DNA of 64,000 nucleotides from Arenicola marina (taxonomy: Eukaryota; Annelida; Polychaeta; Arenicolidae), in contig OZ025260.1 in the NCBI GenBank assembly GCA_964019135.1, positions 10,596,254 to 10,660,253 of the forward strand. Reading direction: 5' to 3'. Of this stretch, positions 11,146-25,100 are shown piece after piece (within the stretch, counting starts at the first letter, position 1; each line of letters opens with the position of its first letter). The notes below the pieces were generated by a model, which searched no databases, had not been told where the DNA came from, and saw nothing but the letters and a program-made list of their open reading frames with translations. The translations under genes and the position numbers were made by a program.

Positions 11146-13899
11146 TAACGATACCGTTTGGACTGCTTTGACGGGTATACGAGTATAGGTAACACTATCG
11201 ATAAACACATGCGATGAGATAAACATATTACGGGAATCTGTAGCAAAATGTCTACGGTCACCGGTGTTAATTACTTACAAATCCCTGATATTACCACAGT
11301 CTAGCCTTCGGTTACGAGTCCGAACGAATATCTAGGACTACATACGCGAGCCATACGAGCAATGACCTATAGTAAACACACACACTGTCCACACGGAACC
11401 GATATTTAAGCGCCTTCTCCTCCTAATAAAACGTGCAAGATGAACATAAACTCCAAATAGTGCAATTTATTATAAAATAAGGAATAACTGTTTTCCTGAC
11501 TAGTTCTCACCACGAAACCCACCCGTCAACACTGCGATGTCCACGATTACACAACCATAAATAAACAAAACAACGCGTCCCTTCAAACCACTAGATGACT
11601 GAAACATTGCATTATGCAATTAATGAACCCAGAACCCCCACGGATATTGGAGAAAATATACACACATCATTATACCTGGATTCTCTAAATACATAAAGCA
11701 TCAAGTTATAAACCTTTTGTTCAGATATATCAGGCACTATATCTAAAACAGTTAGAATGTATAGTTTATGACTACACATGGTGTTAATTATGTGTTATTA
11801 TTCAATCACTTGTATTTGTAGAATATTTTTTTTCAAATTGCCACTGTTCCTACATTCAACGGTTTAAGTGGCTCAAGTGAGAGCGGCCGGCAGGCCTGGA
11901 GTCTCCTAACCAAGTGTATATTTATATTTTTAGAGGACGTTATTTATGCTGATTGTACTTTTATTTGATTTAAATAAATGAATACTGAACTGAAGTAGCG
12001 AGCGAGTGAATATCTAAGGAACGCACCAATTGATAGCCAGGGTGATAGGCTATGTTGTTTTAGGTGGAGGCCAACACATTTTTTTGGGTACGGCGAGGTT
12101 TAAAATGTGTTGGTTGGCACGGGCAAAAGTCTTTATATTTTGTTTGTGGTTGCCTGCGATATTTTGAATTTTATTTGATCTGCAAGTTGTGTCTAGTAGA
12201 ATTGTTAGAGGGCAGGGTTTTTCTTAAGAAATAGAGGATATTCTTTATTCGGTAAGAGGCAAAGCACGATTTTGTGTAAAAAAAATAACATAGCAAAATC
12301 ATGCCCCCCACCCCCCCCAATCCTGTGGACAAAATACTGTCCACAGGATTGCAAATTTATTTCTTTGAACCCGTAAGACGTTTCGTGTTTTGCAAAGTTG
12401 CTTTCAGGACCAAAACATTAATAAGGCCTCACGATTATATTAAAGCAATATACTTACATGCGCCATCGTTAGAATCAAGACTAAAAGTATCTCAACAATT
12501 ATGATGCATATGTTTTATATCTCTTTGAGTCTGTAAAACAAACATTTCAACATAAAACTGCACGGTCTATTTTTATCGCGCGGACGTGACGTGACGTGCT
12601 TCTCTCCGGATAGCCCACAGGCTTTCAGGATTTAAATGCAAGACCGAATGTACTTATTTGACATGGAGAAGAGGTTGGTAATACAAAAAATTACGGAATA
12701 TATTGCTTTAACGTTTTTACCCGCTTTAACGATACCGTTTGGACTGCTTTGACGGGTATACGAGTATAGGTAACACTATCGATAAACACATGCGATGAGA
12801 TAAACATATTACGGGAATCTGTAGCAAAATGTCTACGGTCACCGGTGTTAATTACTTACAAATCCCTGATATTACCACAGTCTAGCCTTCGGTTACGAGT
12901 CCGAACGAATATCTAGGACTACATACGCGAGCCATACGAGCAATGACCTATAGTAAACACACACACTGTCCACACGGAACCGATATTTAAGCGCCTTCTC
13001 CTCCTAATAAAACGTGCAAGATGAACATAAACTCCAAATAGTGCAATTTATTATAAAATAAGGAATAACTGTTTTCCTGACTAGTTCTCACCACGAAACC
13101 CACCCGTCAACACTGCGATGTCCACGATTACACAACCATAAATAAACAAAACAACGCGTCCCTTCAAACCACTAGATGACTGAAACATTGCATTATGCAA
13201 TTAATGAACCCAGAACCCCCACGGATATTGGAGAAAATATACACACATCATTATACCTGGATTCTCTAAATACATAAAGCATCAAGTTATAAACCTTTTG
13301 TTCAGATATATCAGGCACTATATCTAAAACAGTTAGAATGTATAGTTTATGACTACACATGGTGTTAATTATGTGTTATTATTCAATCACTTGTATTTGT
13401 AGAATATTTTTTTTCAAATTGCCACTGTTCCTACATTCAACGGTTTAAGTGGCTCAAGTGAGAGCGGCCGGCAGGCCTGGAGTCTCCTAACCAAGTGTAT
13501 ATTTATATTTTTAGAGGACGTTATTTATGCTGATTGTACTTTTATTTGATTTAAATAAATGAATACTGAACTGAAGTAGCGAGCGAGTGAATATCTAAGG
13601 AACGCACCAATTGATAGCCAGGGTGATAGGCTATGTTGTTTTAGGTGGAGGCCAACACATTTTTTTGGGTACGGCGAGGTTTAAAATGTGTTGGTTGGCA
13701 CGGGCAAAAGTCTTTATATTTTGTTTGTGGTTGCCTGCGATATTTTGAATTTTATTTGATCTGCAAGTTGTGTCTAGTAGAATTGTTAGAGGGCAGGGTT
13801 TTTCTTAAGAAATAGAGGATATTCTTTATTCGGTAAGAGGCAAAGCACGATTTTGTGTAAAAAAAATAACATAGCAAAATCATGCCCCCCACCCCCCCC
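10750..13899. repeat. Near-perfect tandem duplication, 2 x 1,581 bp
   Basis: Unit 1 is 10750-12330 and unit 2 is 12331-13899, at a constant offset of 1,581. I saw no difference over the lines compared. The unit holds the 3' part of the THAP repeat, the nested TTAA MITE, a LINE-like 3' end near 11880-11995 (ending aatgaatactgaactgaa) and a poly-C tract. Unit 1 ends with 12 extra bases, aatcctgtggac, which are the reverse complement of gtccacaggatt just inside unit 2, so the junction (12319-12350) is a perfect hairpin with 12-bp arms. Confidence 0.9.
10863..11126. mobile_element. TTAA-target MITE, 264 bp, nested in the THAP repeat
   Basis: TTAA flanks both sides (10859-10862 and 11127-11130) and the tips are the 9-bp inverted repeat AGCAATATA / TATATTGCT. 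The related repeat at 30.3 kb has a single TTAA at the equivalent place (30629-30632) and lacks the 264 bp, so the filled and empty sites can be compared directly. It has no coding capacity. An identical copy lies at 12444-12707 because the surrounding block is duplicated. Confidence 0.85.
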
Positions 13900-15603
13900 A
13901 CCCCCACCCCACTACCCCGCCGTTTCCTGGATATCATCAAATGGTCCGTCCCTAAACCGGCCGCCAAGCTGCACGAACAGTGTTTCTTCCATTTATGAAG
14001 TCTATATTTGGTGACCATAACGTAACTAAATTTATATTTTCAATAATAGCGGAATTAGACTAGACAGCTGTAAATGGGTTCAACGAAGACCTTTAGCTAC
14101 AATTCATACGAAAGCTTTCGAGAATTGTAATGCGGTATATGTTCGTCAGTCATAATTAAACTACGGGCTAATCGGCCAGGGGATGACATTTCTTGGTTTA
14201 TGTCCATTGGTTCATCCGGTCATTCAAATGTGACATTCGCAATAAAGCAGATGCAGGACTGATATACTGAACTACACGCCTGTCCGCGGCCTGGCCGGAC
14301 CCACACCGGACCCCGGCGTGACGGCCTATGGCGGCAATCGTCAATTTGTACCCGTGGCGGCGCATCTGGTAATTCGATTCCGTTCCCCTGCTCTGGTTGT
14401 ACTCGGGGAGTGCAGGGGGATGAGGGTGGATGTCCCGGGGGTAGGGCCTATCTACCACGCCTGCTGACCCGGGAGCCCAGTAAGCCTCAGCCCTAGACCG
14501 TTCCCCGGCGGGTGGGTGGGTGGGTGGGTAGCCGTGCGTTTCCGCTGCCAGCGATTGCTCGCATATAATTCGCCGCCGACCCTTTCTCCGCGGTCGATAT
14601 TACAGCGGCTACGGTACTCTGGTCGGGGCTTGCCAGGCTGGGTATGTGTGGGTGTGGGGTGTGCGGGCTTCACAGAGGCGGCCTGATGTGGCGCTGTGTG
14701 GACGATTACTACCAGCGGTAAGCGCCCGTGGCGGTGGAGGACCTCAACCGAACCTACGCGGCAATCAAAGACCGCTATGTGACCCCAGTGTGTCTTCCAC
14801 GAGGCACGGACTGACCTCTCGGAAATCTGCCGACAACTTGACGGCCACTGTCCGCGTTCGTGATTGAGTGATATATATATTGAGGGTCCAGGTTCCCTTC
14901 CTGCCTTCCCCATTGGCTGGAGGCCTGCCGCCTGGATTGCCCGTCATACGGTTGTCATCTGGACCACTTTGCGGCGGTAACCGTGTCAGTAACCCGGTGG
15001 GGAGCCCATAGGAGTGGAGTGACTGGGATAAAACCGAACAGCTGAACCTGGCCGCTTGTCTATGCACTGTGGCGTTGAGAGTCAGTGGCTCCCAAGCTAG
15101 TCTACACTTGGAATCCACGAGGATACACACACATTCTGCCTGATAAATCCGCACTCGTCCTGGCCAGCATGGAACAAGACCTGCTGTTGATCGTACTGCG
15201 CTGACAAAGTGAAGCCAGGTAAAATATAGCCCTACCAGTGAATGCACGCGTGCACGATAACCACGCCACCGGGGCGTACGGTACGCCTTCTCGCCTCTGT
15301 AGCCTGTGCGGCCTATGACCTCGCTGTGCGGGTGTGATACCCTCATCGCAGTCGTTCTTACCATACAACTGTCTATACTATATCGCTGCCCTGTGAGACG
15401 AGAGGATCTTCCACGGCGTGCATACCGACGCGCGAGAATCTTGTTATGGTGCGGGCTGTCTTGTGAGGTAGGCACGGGTACCGGTTATAAGCTGGACGAC
15501 ACCCGAGGCCAGGGGTTATTAATAGGCATTGGTAAGGTGGCGGCTGCGGTGCTTACGGCGCGGTGGTTATATGGGTATGTGAGATGACGTGATTTTGAAA
15601 TCA
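13900..15603. other. GC-rich, CpG-containing stretch without a recognised gene
   Basis: From about 14.2 kb base composition shifts to GC-rich with many CG pairs. Long open frames occur on both strands (for example 14765-15475 on -), but their proteins are rich in Arg, Pro and Ser and show no domain, which is usual for open frames in GC-rich non-coding DNA. The stretch lies upstream of the transporter gene, whose 5' UTR exon must be somewhere before 19130, so a CpG-type promoter here is possible but not shown. Confidence 0.35.
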
Positions 15604-15841
15604 CCTGGGGCGGTATTCATAATCCCCTCTCACGTACGTTACGCTCGAAATGGGCATTTTCGTCTTAGCCTCACCAGCTCGTCGGGGTGGTGCTCATGAT
15701 TAAGAAATCCTCTTCAATAAAATTGTAGCACTTTCCTAATTCAGAAAATCCACTTCTTTTGTGATTACTTATGTATTTTGAACCCGATAATCGTTCGACT
15801 ATTGGCGCTGCCCAAGTGGAGATTATGAATACGGCCCCTGG
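15604..15841. mobile_element. MITE with GGGGC(C/G)GTATTCATAATC ends
   Basis: 238 bp bounded by 21-bp inverted repeats with two mismatches: the left opens CCTGGGGCGGTATTCATAAT and the right is the complement of CCAGGGGCCGTATTCATAAT. The inside is AT-rich and non-coding. No clear target duplication was found, so the superfamily is not assigned. Confidence 0.7.
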
Positions 15842-16094
15842 GCGGCCACGATTGTCAAGACTCTACCTCTCCAGTTGTATTATCCCATCCCGTCGCAGCC
15901 CAGTCAAACAATAATTGTTCCTCTGACTTTCAATATATCATAATTGACGTCAAAGTGGACAGTGCGCCGTAGGTTACCCTGCAATCTCCCATGGGATTTT
16001 GGTCCTCATCTCCCATTTGGAAGGAACGCAATCTTCAAGGGGACCATGCAGGGCCCGTCAGTTCGCAAATCAGTGCCACGGCCAAGGGGGTGTG

Positions 16095-16185
16095 GAGGGC
16101 GGACAGCTGTGTGTAGTGGTTACCGCCCTAGACCGCAGTTCAATTTTATGTTGGAGCGTGTCATTTATACGTTCAACGATATATG
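16095..16185 (+). mobile_element. tRNA-derived SINE fragment (family 2)
   Basis: An A-box-like TGTGTAGTGGTTACCG is followed by 'cctagaccgcagttcaa', the same layout as the tRNA-like head at 50.49 kb and the fragment at 33.2 kb. No complete B box or tail is visible, so this is an old or truncated copy. Confidence 0.45.
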
Positions 16186-16199
16186 ATAAATATGGATGA

Positions 16200-19130
16200 T
16201 AGTTTTGTGTTAGTTCTCATAGGATTCAAATTGAAAACTTATGCCAGATGACGCGTCTTCATATGGTGCATTAGAACCTGGCATCCGATACCCTTTCCGT
16301 TGTACACCTGGCATAATAACAGATGCTGGGCCCGTAGAACTAGTTACCGCACATCGCTGTTTATTTGCCCAAGACGCCGGAGCGGCACGGGGAACACATG
16401 TAAACAGACGCGTTGGGGGTGGTTCGAGGGCCTTGTCCTATTTTTGCCTCTCCTGTCGCTATATTATCACTGAGGTGGCAGGTCCGATGCAGGTCCTGTA
16501 CCGTCGACAGGTTAGACAGGTTTACTCTACAATTGTTCGACTGCCATCAATCGTATGTACTGCGAACCCTGCGAAGTCGAGGCACTCGGTTCGAGACCGG
16601 GGCAAACGTCGTCATTGTAGAGCCGTTTTCCTTCACGTTCCCGATGGATGCACCTCTCGCAATGTGGATACTGACATACCTCGCCCCGCTGCCGTATGGC
16701 GCACCCCGATAAACGCCTGCTCTAGGCCACAGACACATATCCTAGGCGTGCGAATGGCGGGGTAGAGAGACCGCATGAACATCGCCAGGCTAAATTCGTA
16801 GATGGGTCATGTAGGTCAAAGGTTAAGGTCACATTAATTTTGTGAAATTCGCTTAACCATGAAAGATAGGACAATCGAGAAAATCGCTGTTATTCATTTA
16901 ATCACACTGAACAAAAGTATGACATTTTGCGCCCATAGGTGGCTTGTATGCTGCCTTTACATGTAATAAATACTTTTCTAAAAACATCGCTTTGTCGGGA
17001 AAATGGCTCCTCAATTTTTATGAACGGAACAAATCAGACAAACGAGACCTTGCGTACTACATAACTAATGTTGGAGATTCGATATTGCTCTCCTTAATTA
17101 TGGAGGATTCGCTATTCAGACGGGGTATGCGCATCTCTCCCCCCCCCCCCCGAACTGTCAGTATCATAACAGTTTAGGAGGAAGTGGCACATTCCAATCA
17201 TCCCTCACTTGGCTGAGGTCCATTGTGACACCAGGTCCGGGATAAACTCATTTCCCGCTCCGCCACTGACTTTCGAAAAGCCTCGATTTGTCCTCTCTGC
17301 GGGGTGAAATTTAACCAAGGTTCATGCGACAAAATGCATATGACATTCGTTATCGTGCGACATGGGTTTATCTCAGCAAAAATCGTAGCCCAAAGGATGC
17401 AGGATATGAGCGAATTGTGCTGCAATACGCACTGGAACCATGCCCTATACATCACATAAATCTTTCGATTTTTGCACATTGACGTTTCTCATGCACCAAT
17501 TCAAACAAAGAACACGCGTTCCCAACATGTGGTCCTCCTGTTTGACCACACATGTGTTTAACAATGTGCATTTTTACTTATTGCCCCACCGATATTCATA
17601 TAATACTGTATATATTTAAGAAGGACGTTAATAAATAAATAATAAAATGCTATTTAGGAGAGTCTGAGGGGCCCGGAGCTCGGTGCCGAATACTTGAATA
17701 TTTCGCCCAGCTGCATGAAAATGTCCTATTCGACGGCCACATATTCTGCCCTAGTCGTGTCGAATATATTGGCCTACCTAGGTGTAAATCATTTCATTAA
17801 TGTCATGAGATTCTGAACGTGTGGCTCCAAACGGAAGTCCTGTTGATGTCAGCCACAATCTGTTTGGCTGTTTCATATGTATAAAATAAAATACAAACTA
17901 GCGATCTCGCGATACCGGAAACACTCTCCATATAAATGTACCAGCCACAGGCGCGTGCATGTAAACTGCAGTGGCACAGTCTGTGGTACCGAGCGGACGA
18001 GCGGTTCGCTGTACCGACACCAAGTGGCGCAGTTCACCAGGACATGACCCTTTTCAACACTTAAATACATGCACTATACACTGTGAAATACATCTCACTT
18101 CCTGTCCCCGGCACATAATGTTCCACTCCAGTGTGGTTTCCGCCATCTATCACGTGCTGGGTTTGTGGGAACTGGCTGCATGATGTTGACCGGGTCAGAG
18201 GACTAGATACATGAGTATATCACCGCGGACGGCAGCTCTATATTAATATTGTGTGGGTGGGGTAGGAAGGCGAAGGGGGGGGGGGGGGAGGGGAGTGGAG
18301 GTATAATGGATAGGATGAGCCGTTACTAGAGTAACAAATCGGGTAACAAATTCGACTGATTATGTTGACGCTATCCCACCAGATTCTGCCCAGCGGTTGT
18401 GTTGACACATGGGATAGCTTTGACACATCTAAGAGCGGCGGCTGGATAATAATAGGTTCAAGGCGGCTGCTGCTGCCAATGGGCTCTTGCATGCCGCGGC
18501 ATAGTGGGACAGACAGCGCATAGTGGGACAGACAGCTTCAATTTATTAGTATAGATATTTGAATACGTGTCTGATATTTACATCAATTAGGTCACGGTAT
18601 CGCGTATGTTATAGACATTGAGACATGTGTACTGTATAAACAGGGTGGAGCGCATTTCTCACCCTGTGAACGCAACCCATTCACATATTCCGACGCAGCA
18701 TGCGGCAGAAGCAGGACAACTGTTAGTGCCGCCCTCTAATGGCCCATTTCGTACTTAACTGACGAATTGTGCTTCCATCTATTGTGAAGTTTTGCAACTG
18801 TGCGAAGAGAACGACAGGTTCCGATACTGGGCTGATGGGATAAGTAGCCATAGTTGTGTTCCTTCAATAACGTTAGTATTCGGTACTGCGTGTTAGAATG
18901 TAACATTAACATCTTACTTTAAACTCTACTGCTTCCACCCCCTCCCCCATTTCCGGTTCCGTCCGTTTATGTTTTTGGCAATATTTTACCCCTGCAATCA
19001 TTTATCCGCGCCGCCGCCACTCACCAAACATCTGTTTAATATATATTAATATATACTATATATATGTCGCTCTGGTAATTGGCATTTCTGTACGTTCTAT
19101 TTAATAGTATCTTCCATCATTTATCCACAG
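16200..19130. other. Intergenic region upstream of the transporter
   Basis: No supported gene. It contains GGTCA-like repeats near 16810-16835, a decayed relative of the 41.17 kb fold-back element near 17670-17775, a poly-G tract near 18275 and a 23-bp direct duplication around 18490-18535. A non-coding first exon of the transporter probably lies in or before this stretch, because the coding start is preceded by a splice acceptor. Confidence 0.4.
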
Positions 19131-19134
19131 AGAT

Positions 19135-22100
19135 ATGGAGTCCCAGCATGACACGGCTGTGAGGCAGCCCGGGGGGTTTTACCCCTTCGGCTTCGGCAAG
19201 GAGCTGGCAGCTATCTTCAAGCTGGCATGGCCCACCGTAAGTATGGTGGACACCCCGCGTCCATTCACAGTGCGAAATCCAACATCGTTTCCAGGTTTAG
19301 ATTGCACGGACCAATCGCGTTGATTTTTACATATGGTCATGGCGTTGTTGAGGCCCGTGCAAGCAAGCGTCGTTAGGTTAATTAGGTCATGTTCCCCGTT
19401 GCTTTGGAACAAAATTACATTAAGAAATACCAGCATATGTGTTAATATTATGGTTGAATTGGTGTGACGTTTTTACTTAATTACGTTACGGTGACACGCA
19501 TAATAATTGATATCATTAAAAACTGATCTGTAGACATGCCATGTGGCGGATCCATGGTGTTCAAACTTTGTGACCCAGGATGCCCCTTACCAATGCAAAC
19601 CGCGCGTTTTGTAGGCAATTCCCACTTTGGTAAAGGAGTCCCGCCGCCCATTGTGAGATTTCACTGCCTATATAATCACACTGAGCCACTCTCCTTTTAT
19701 AAATCGTTCTCTCGTGCTTGCCTCCCCAAAACATTTTTAATTTAATTTTAATCTGTATCATCCGATTGGCACAGTAATATCGTTGTCGTATTATATGAAC
19801 ACGGCTTTACATTTCCATTTCCAGTCGCTGTCCATCCTGTTCCACTACATGATCCAGCCCATCAGTCTGGCCTTCTGCGGACACCTCGGCAAGACGGAGC
19901 TGGCCTCGGTCGCCCTGGCCATCTCGGTCAGTGTCTAGATGTATAACCCTGGCCTCGAGCACCCTGGCCATCTCGATCAGTTTGTAGATGTATCACCCTG
20001 GTCATATCGGTCAGTTTGTAGACATATCACCCTGGCCACGTCGGTCAGGGTGTAGATGTATCACCCTGGCCATATCGGTCAGTGTGTAGACATATCACCC
20101 TGGCCATATCGGTCAGTGTGTAGCCCTATCACCCTGGCCATATCGGTCAGTGTGTAGACATATCGCCCTGGTAATATCGGTCAGTTTGTAGACATATCGC
20201 CCTGGCCATATCGTTCAGTGTGTAGACCTATCACCCTGGCCATATCGTTCAGTGTGTAGACATATCACCCTGGCCATATCGGTCAGTGTGTAGACCTATC
20301 ACCCTGGCCATATCGGTCAGTGTGTAGGCATATCGCCCTGGTCATATCGGTCAGTGTGTAGACCTATCACCCTGGCCATATCGGTCAGTGTGTAGACATA
20401 TCGCCCTGGTCATATCGGTCAGTTTGTAGACATATCGCCCTGGCCATATCGTTCAGTGTGTAGACATATCACCCTGGCCATATCAGTCAGTGTGTAGACC
20501 TATCACCCTGGCCATATCGGTCAGTGTGTAGGCATATCACCCTGGCCATATCGGTCAGGGTGTAGATGTATCACCCTGGCCATATCGGTCAGTGGGTAGA
20601 CATATCACCCTGTCCATATCGGTCAGTGTGTAGACATATCACCCTGGCAATATCGGTCAGTGTGTAGACATATCGCCCTGGTAATATCGGTCAGTTTGTA
20701 GACATATCGCCCTGGCCATATCGTTCAGTGTGTAGACATATCACCCTGGCCATATCGTTCAGTGTGTAGACATATCACCCTGGCCATATCGGTCAGTGTG
20801 TAGACCTATCACCCTGGCCATATCGGTCAGTGTGTAGGCATATCGCCCTGGTCATATCGGTCAGTGTGTAGACCTATCACCCTGGCCATATCGGTCAGTG
20901 TGTAGACATATCGCCCTGGTCATATCGGTCAGTTTGTAGACATATCGCCCTGGCCATATCGTTCAGTGTGTAGACATATCACCCTGGCCATATCGGTCAG
21001 TGTGTAGACCTATCACCCTGGCCATATCGGTCATTGTGTAGGCATATCACCCTGGCCATATCGGTCAGGGTGTAGATGTATCACCCTGGCCATATCAATC
21101 AGTGTGCAGACATATCACCCTGGCCATATCGGTCAGTGTGTAGGCATTTCTCCCTAGCCATATCGGTCAGTGTGTAGACATATCACCCTGGCCATATCGG
21201 TCAGTTTGTAGACATATCACCCTGGCCATATCGGTCTGCGTGTAGACATATCACCCTGGCCATATCGGTCAGTGTGTAGATGTATCACCCTGGCCATATC
21301 GGTCAGTGTGTAGACATATCGTCCTGGCCATATCGGTCAGTGTGTAGACATATCGCCCTGGCCTCGGTCGCCCTGGCCATACCGGTCAGTGTGTAGACAT
21401 ATCACCTTGGCCATATCGGTCAGTGTGCAGACATATCACCCTGGCCATATCGGTCAGTGTGTAGATATATCACCCTGGCCACATCGGTCAGTATGTAAAC
21501 ATATCACCCTGGCCACATCGGTCAGTGTGTAGGCATATCATCCTGGCCATATCGTTCCGTGTGTAGACGTATCGCCCTGGCTATATCGGTCAGTGTGTAG
21601 ACAAATCGCCCTGGATATACCTGTCAGTGTGTGTAAATAAATCGCCCTTTTCATAATATCCACCCCCTACCCCCCCCACCCCCTCACCCCTTGTCCCTGT
21701 CGCCCCATCGCTCTAGACATGGTGAACGTGATACAGGCGTGTTACCCAGGTAACCAACTGAATCCGCGGATGGTGACCGGTTCCACCCGGAGTCGATCGA
21801 TAAGTCTTCGCCGTTGTCAAACATCCTGGTTGCGAGCCTGGTGCTGACTAGGCCAACGCGTGCAGTATTCATAATAAGCAATCGACACATTCTCACACCC
21901 ATCAGGGGGAGGGGTGGGGGGGGGGCTCCCTGCTTCCAACCACCAGAGATCGATGCACTATTAAAATCTGGATCCGTTGGAAAGAGACACTGTTCAAGTA
22001 GAGATTGAGTGGAAAGGGAAGCTGTGATCGCCCCCCCCCCGCCTCCCGCTCCTTGCCTGTATTCCCCCGCGCATCCTTCACGAGGCCTAGAGAGTGGTGA

Positions 22101-25100
22101 TGTCAACTTTTGATGACACACTCGTAGTATCATTATCACCTATTTGTAATATCTTTGTAGGACCTGAATAGATCCATAAGACACAGAAACTTGTCATTGA
22201 GAGATTAACGTATCAGCATATTGGGGTCTAAGGGTGAATTTTTTTAACCCCGTCACACAGGGATATTTGCTGGGGTCGGGGTAGCCCTGTTGCATGCCCC
22301 TCCCTGGCTTATCCGCTCTGGGGAGCGGGCCGGAGGGCCATGAAGCCAGTGTCGGTTGTGATTGTTGATTTAAAAATCAGCGCCCTTCGGCCGTCGATTG
22401 CAGAAAGTACAGAAATAAACGGTCCTGATCAATTTGTCAAGTTGTTCTTCATACCTTTATAGTTCCAAGGGCAATGAGATTGAAAACAAACAAAATCCAC
22501 CACTTTTTGTACTGGTGAAAGTTTTCAACAACAATTTTCAACAACTCTCCCCGCCGCCATGTCGCTGTTACGTCACAGTTCTCGTCGATCTCCCGGCAGA
22601 GGGCGTTACGCTTACGCCACAGTCCTAGGAAAAATTGTGATGCGAGGAACGAGCTCCGTCTGCCGGGCCCCGACCCTTACAGCCTGGGGAGTGGACGGGC
22701 GATGCGGGATACATACGACCCAGAGGACCCCACACGTTCATTGGCTTACAGTTCGGGTTGCGTTATGATAATATGCCACTTGTTTGGAATATGACGCTAT
22801 GCACAATATCATTATGGTATACATTAGAAGACGCGAAAAGAAGGTTTTCGGCATCGATTCGAATTCGTGGGAGGATCTAGCATCCCACAAAAGGGGATGA
22901 GCACGTCTCGTGCGAGAGGGAGTGGCCCACCACGACGCGATCTGGTTTGAGAAACTGGATTTGAAACGCCAATCTAGGCGTCGGACGAGTAATAACCAAG
23001 ACCTAACGACAGGTCATCGATGCGACGATTGCGGGACGCTCTGTCGGTCACAGATAGGCTTGTTCGGTCAAAAGCGCAAATACCGTGAAGCAAAGCACTG
23101 CTTAATTATTATTACTTAAACCACAACAAAAGAAGCTGCAAATACATCGTGTTTCGCAGCCGGACGGATACCATGTTAGAAGTAACCTTAAAGGGAAAGC
23201 CTTAAAGGGAAAGCCAAAGGAGTTCGTCCCCAGAAGGACATATTTCTTATTAATCTGATAGCGGAGAAATAATCGATATACCACTGCGCTAGTCATAGAG
23301 GTAGCGTTTTGCAGCTGAGGATGTCGTCACGGTAGCAGTCAAACATTTCCCACCTCGCCCGCCCGCTGTTGTAACCGGTCACCAGGCCTCAATTATTGGA
23401 CCCGTGAGTTCAAAACAACCCACCGCCCGTCACACGTATTACCTGCCAGGGCTTTAGGATATATATAATATGGCTTATGTTATCGCAATTAGGCGTATGG
23501 GTTGGATCGTGTAACGTGAGAACAAAGGCCTTCGTCGCGCTACCATTTAGGCCTGTCACAAGTGAAACGATTTGACCTCTCCAGCGGTGACTACCCTGGC
23601 TCGGCAAATACCCCCCCCCCTCACACACACACACGCACACTATCATCAACCCACCGCAACCCAGTCACTGCATTTACATGCACATTTATGCCATCACCCG
23701 CTCCCGTGACGTAGTGTCCTTCAGCCTGTTTGGTTGAGAGGAGGCCAGAGGGAATTAATTGCCCGCGCCCACCGAAAGTACACTTATGGGCGGCAATAGG
23801 GTTATTTAAGTCTGAAATATTTTTCTGCGAACTCGTAACTATCAGGACTAGCAGGAAACGTATCATTAAACTATATGCTGTCATTGGCACTGTCCTTACG
23901 GCCGGAATTTACTCTCCCTTTAATGTTTCATAATGTTATATGCTGTCTGTTGCTACAGATAATCTACGTGACGACCATTAGTTTTGGAAGAGGTTTGGCA
24001 TTCGGGGGCGACACCTTTTTCTCACAGGTTGGTATTTAATTAAACATCTTTTTCTTGTTCAGGATTATTAAGCGGTAACGTTCTTTATTGATTCAACGTT
24101 GTAATTTATGAAATGTGTTTTGTTAACTATATTTTGCTTTAACGTGCCAATAATTTTTTCAGACGTACGGAAGCACAAATAAGAAGAAATGTGGCGTCTA
24201 CTTGCAGAAAGGTATGCTATCGGATTTGTCGCCATTTCACACCTACTATCATCAACCCTCTGATTTGTGGGGAGGGGGAGGGGGATGAGGCGGGGGGGTT
24301 GAAGGGGATGGGAGAGGAGGGAAGGATGAACAAGCGTAATATGGAAGAAAATAGCTGAGGGTGGAGGGGGGGGGGGGGGTGGTAGGGGAGAGGCACAGAA
24401 ATGACCGGGTAAAGATAGAGCAAGAAAATAAAAGCTGGGAAGGAATGGGGGGGGGGGGGGGGGCTATGGAAGGGGCAGTCGCAAGGTTAATTCCGTATCG
24501 GTTGAAGACAATTTAGAATGATATACTTCACGAAGGCTTAACTGTTAAGGTGATAGAACAACATCCACTCTGGTGTATACGTTGTGTACAGGTAGTTCGT
24601 CAACGCAGGTTAATCATCCTCTCCACGCAGAATAGCGAATAAAATAGCCCAATTATTGTCTGATGATGAGATAATCTCGTTCACGCTGTTTCTGACTGCA
24701 GCTCTTATCCTTGGCGCCCTGGTGTACATGTTCAACGCCGCCATCTTGCTCAACGTCGACAAGATCTTGTTGCTCATTGGACAGCGCCCAGACATTGCCA
24801 AGTAACGCCTGCGATTAGTGTATAGATATTGTTATGTCGTAGCTCAAAAGCAGGAATTGCGTAGACAAATTCCTCTCAAACCTATGTTATCAGACGCCCT
24901 TTACGTTATATACAATGAACATCTCTGACACAGCTGTGCTATAATGATGATAATAATAATAATGTATTACTAATTACTATTATTAATCGATTTTGCCTCC
25001 TATTATATACGGGCTTCAGATATTTAAAACCGGACTCGCACACTTTTCCTTGTCGTTGCTTGTCTGTTAGGCCATTCTTTTGTAATGTAATATAAGTCGG

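Noticed and set aside
12301-12504. Short frame spanning the duplication junction
   Set aside because: Its tail is identical to a frame in the first copy and the sequence is MITE and repeat DNA.
14452-15475. Long minus-strand frames in the GC-rich block
   Set aside because: Low-stop-density GC-rich DNA; the proteins lack domains, have odd composition, and overlapping frames are equally open.
19535-19560. Another hAT-like MITE end (gtggcggatccatgg)
   Set aside because: It lacks the CAG tip and no partner end was found nearby.
19914-21640. CRISPR-like regular array
   Set aside because: The units are contiguous with no variable spacers and the unit comes from a eukaryotic exon/intron junction.
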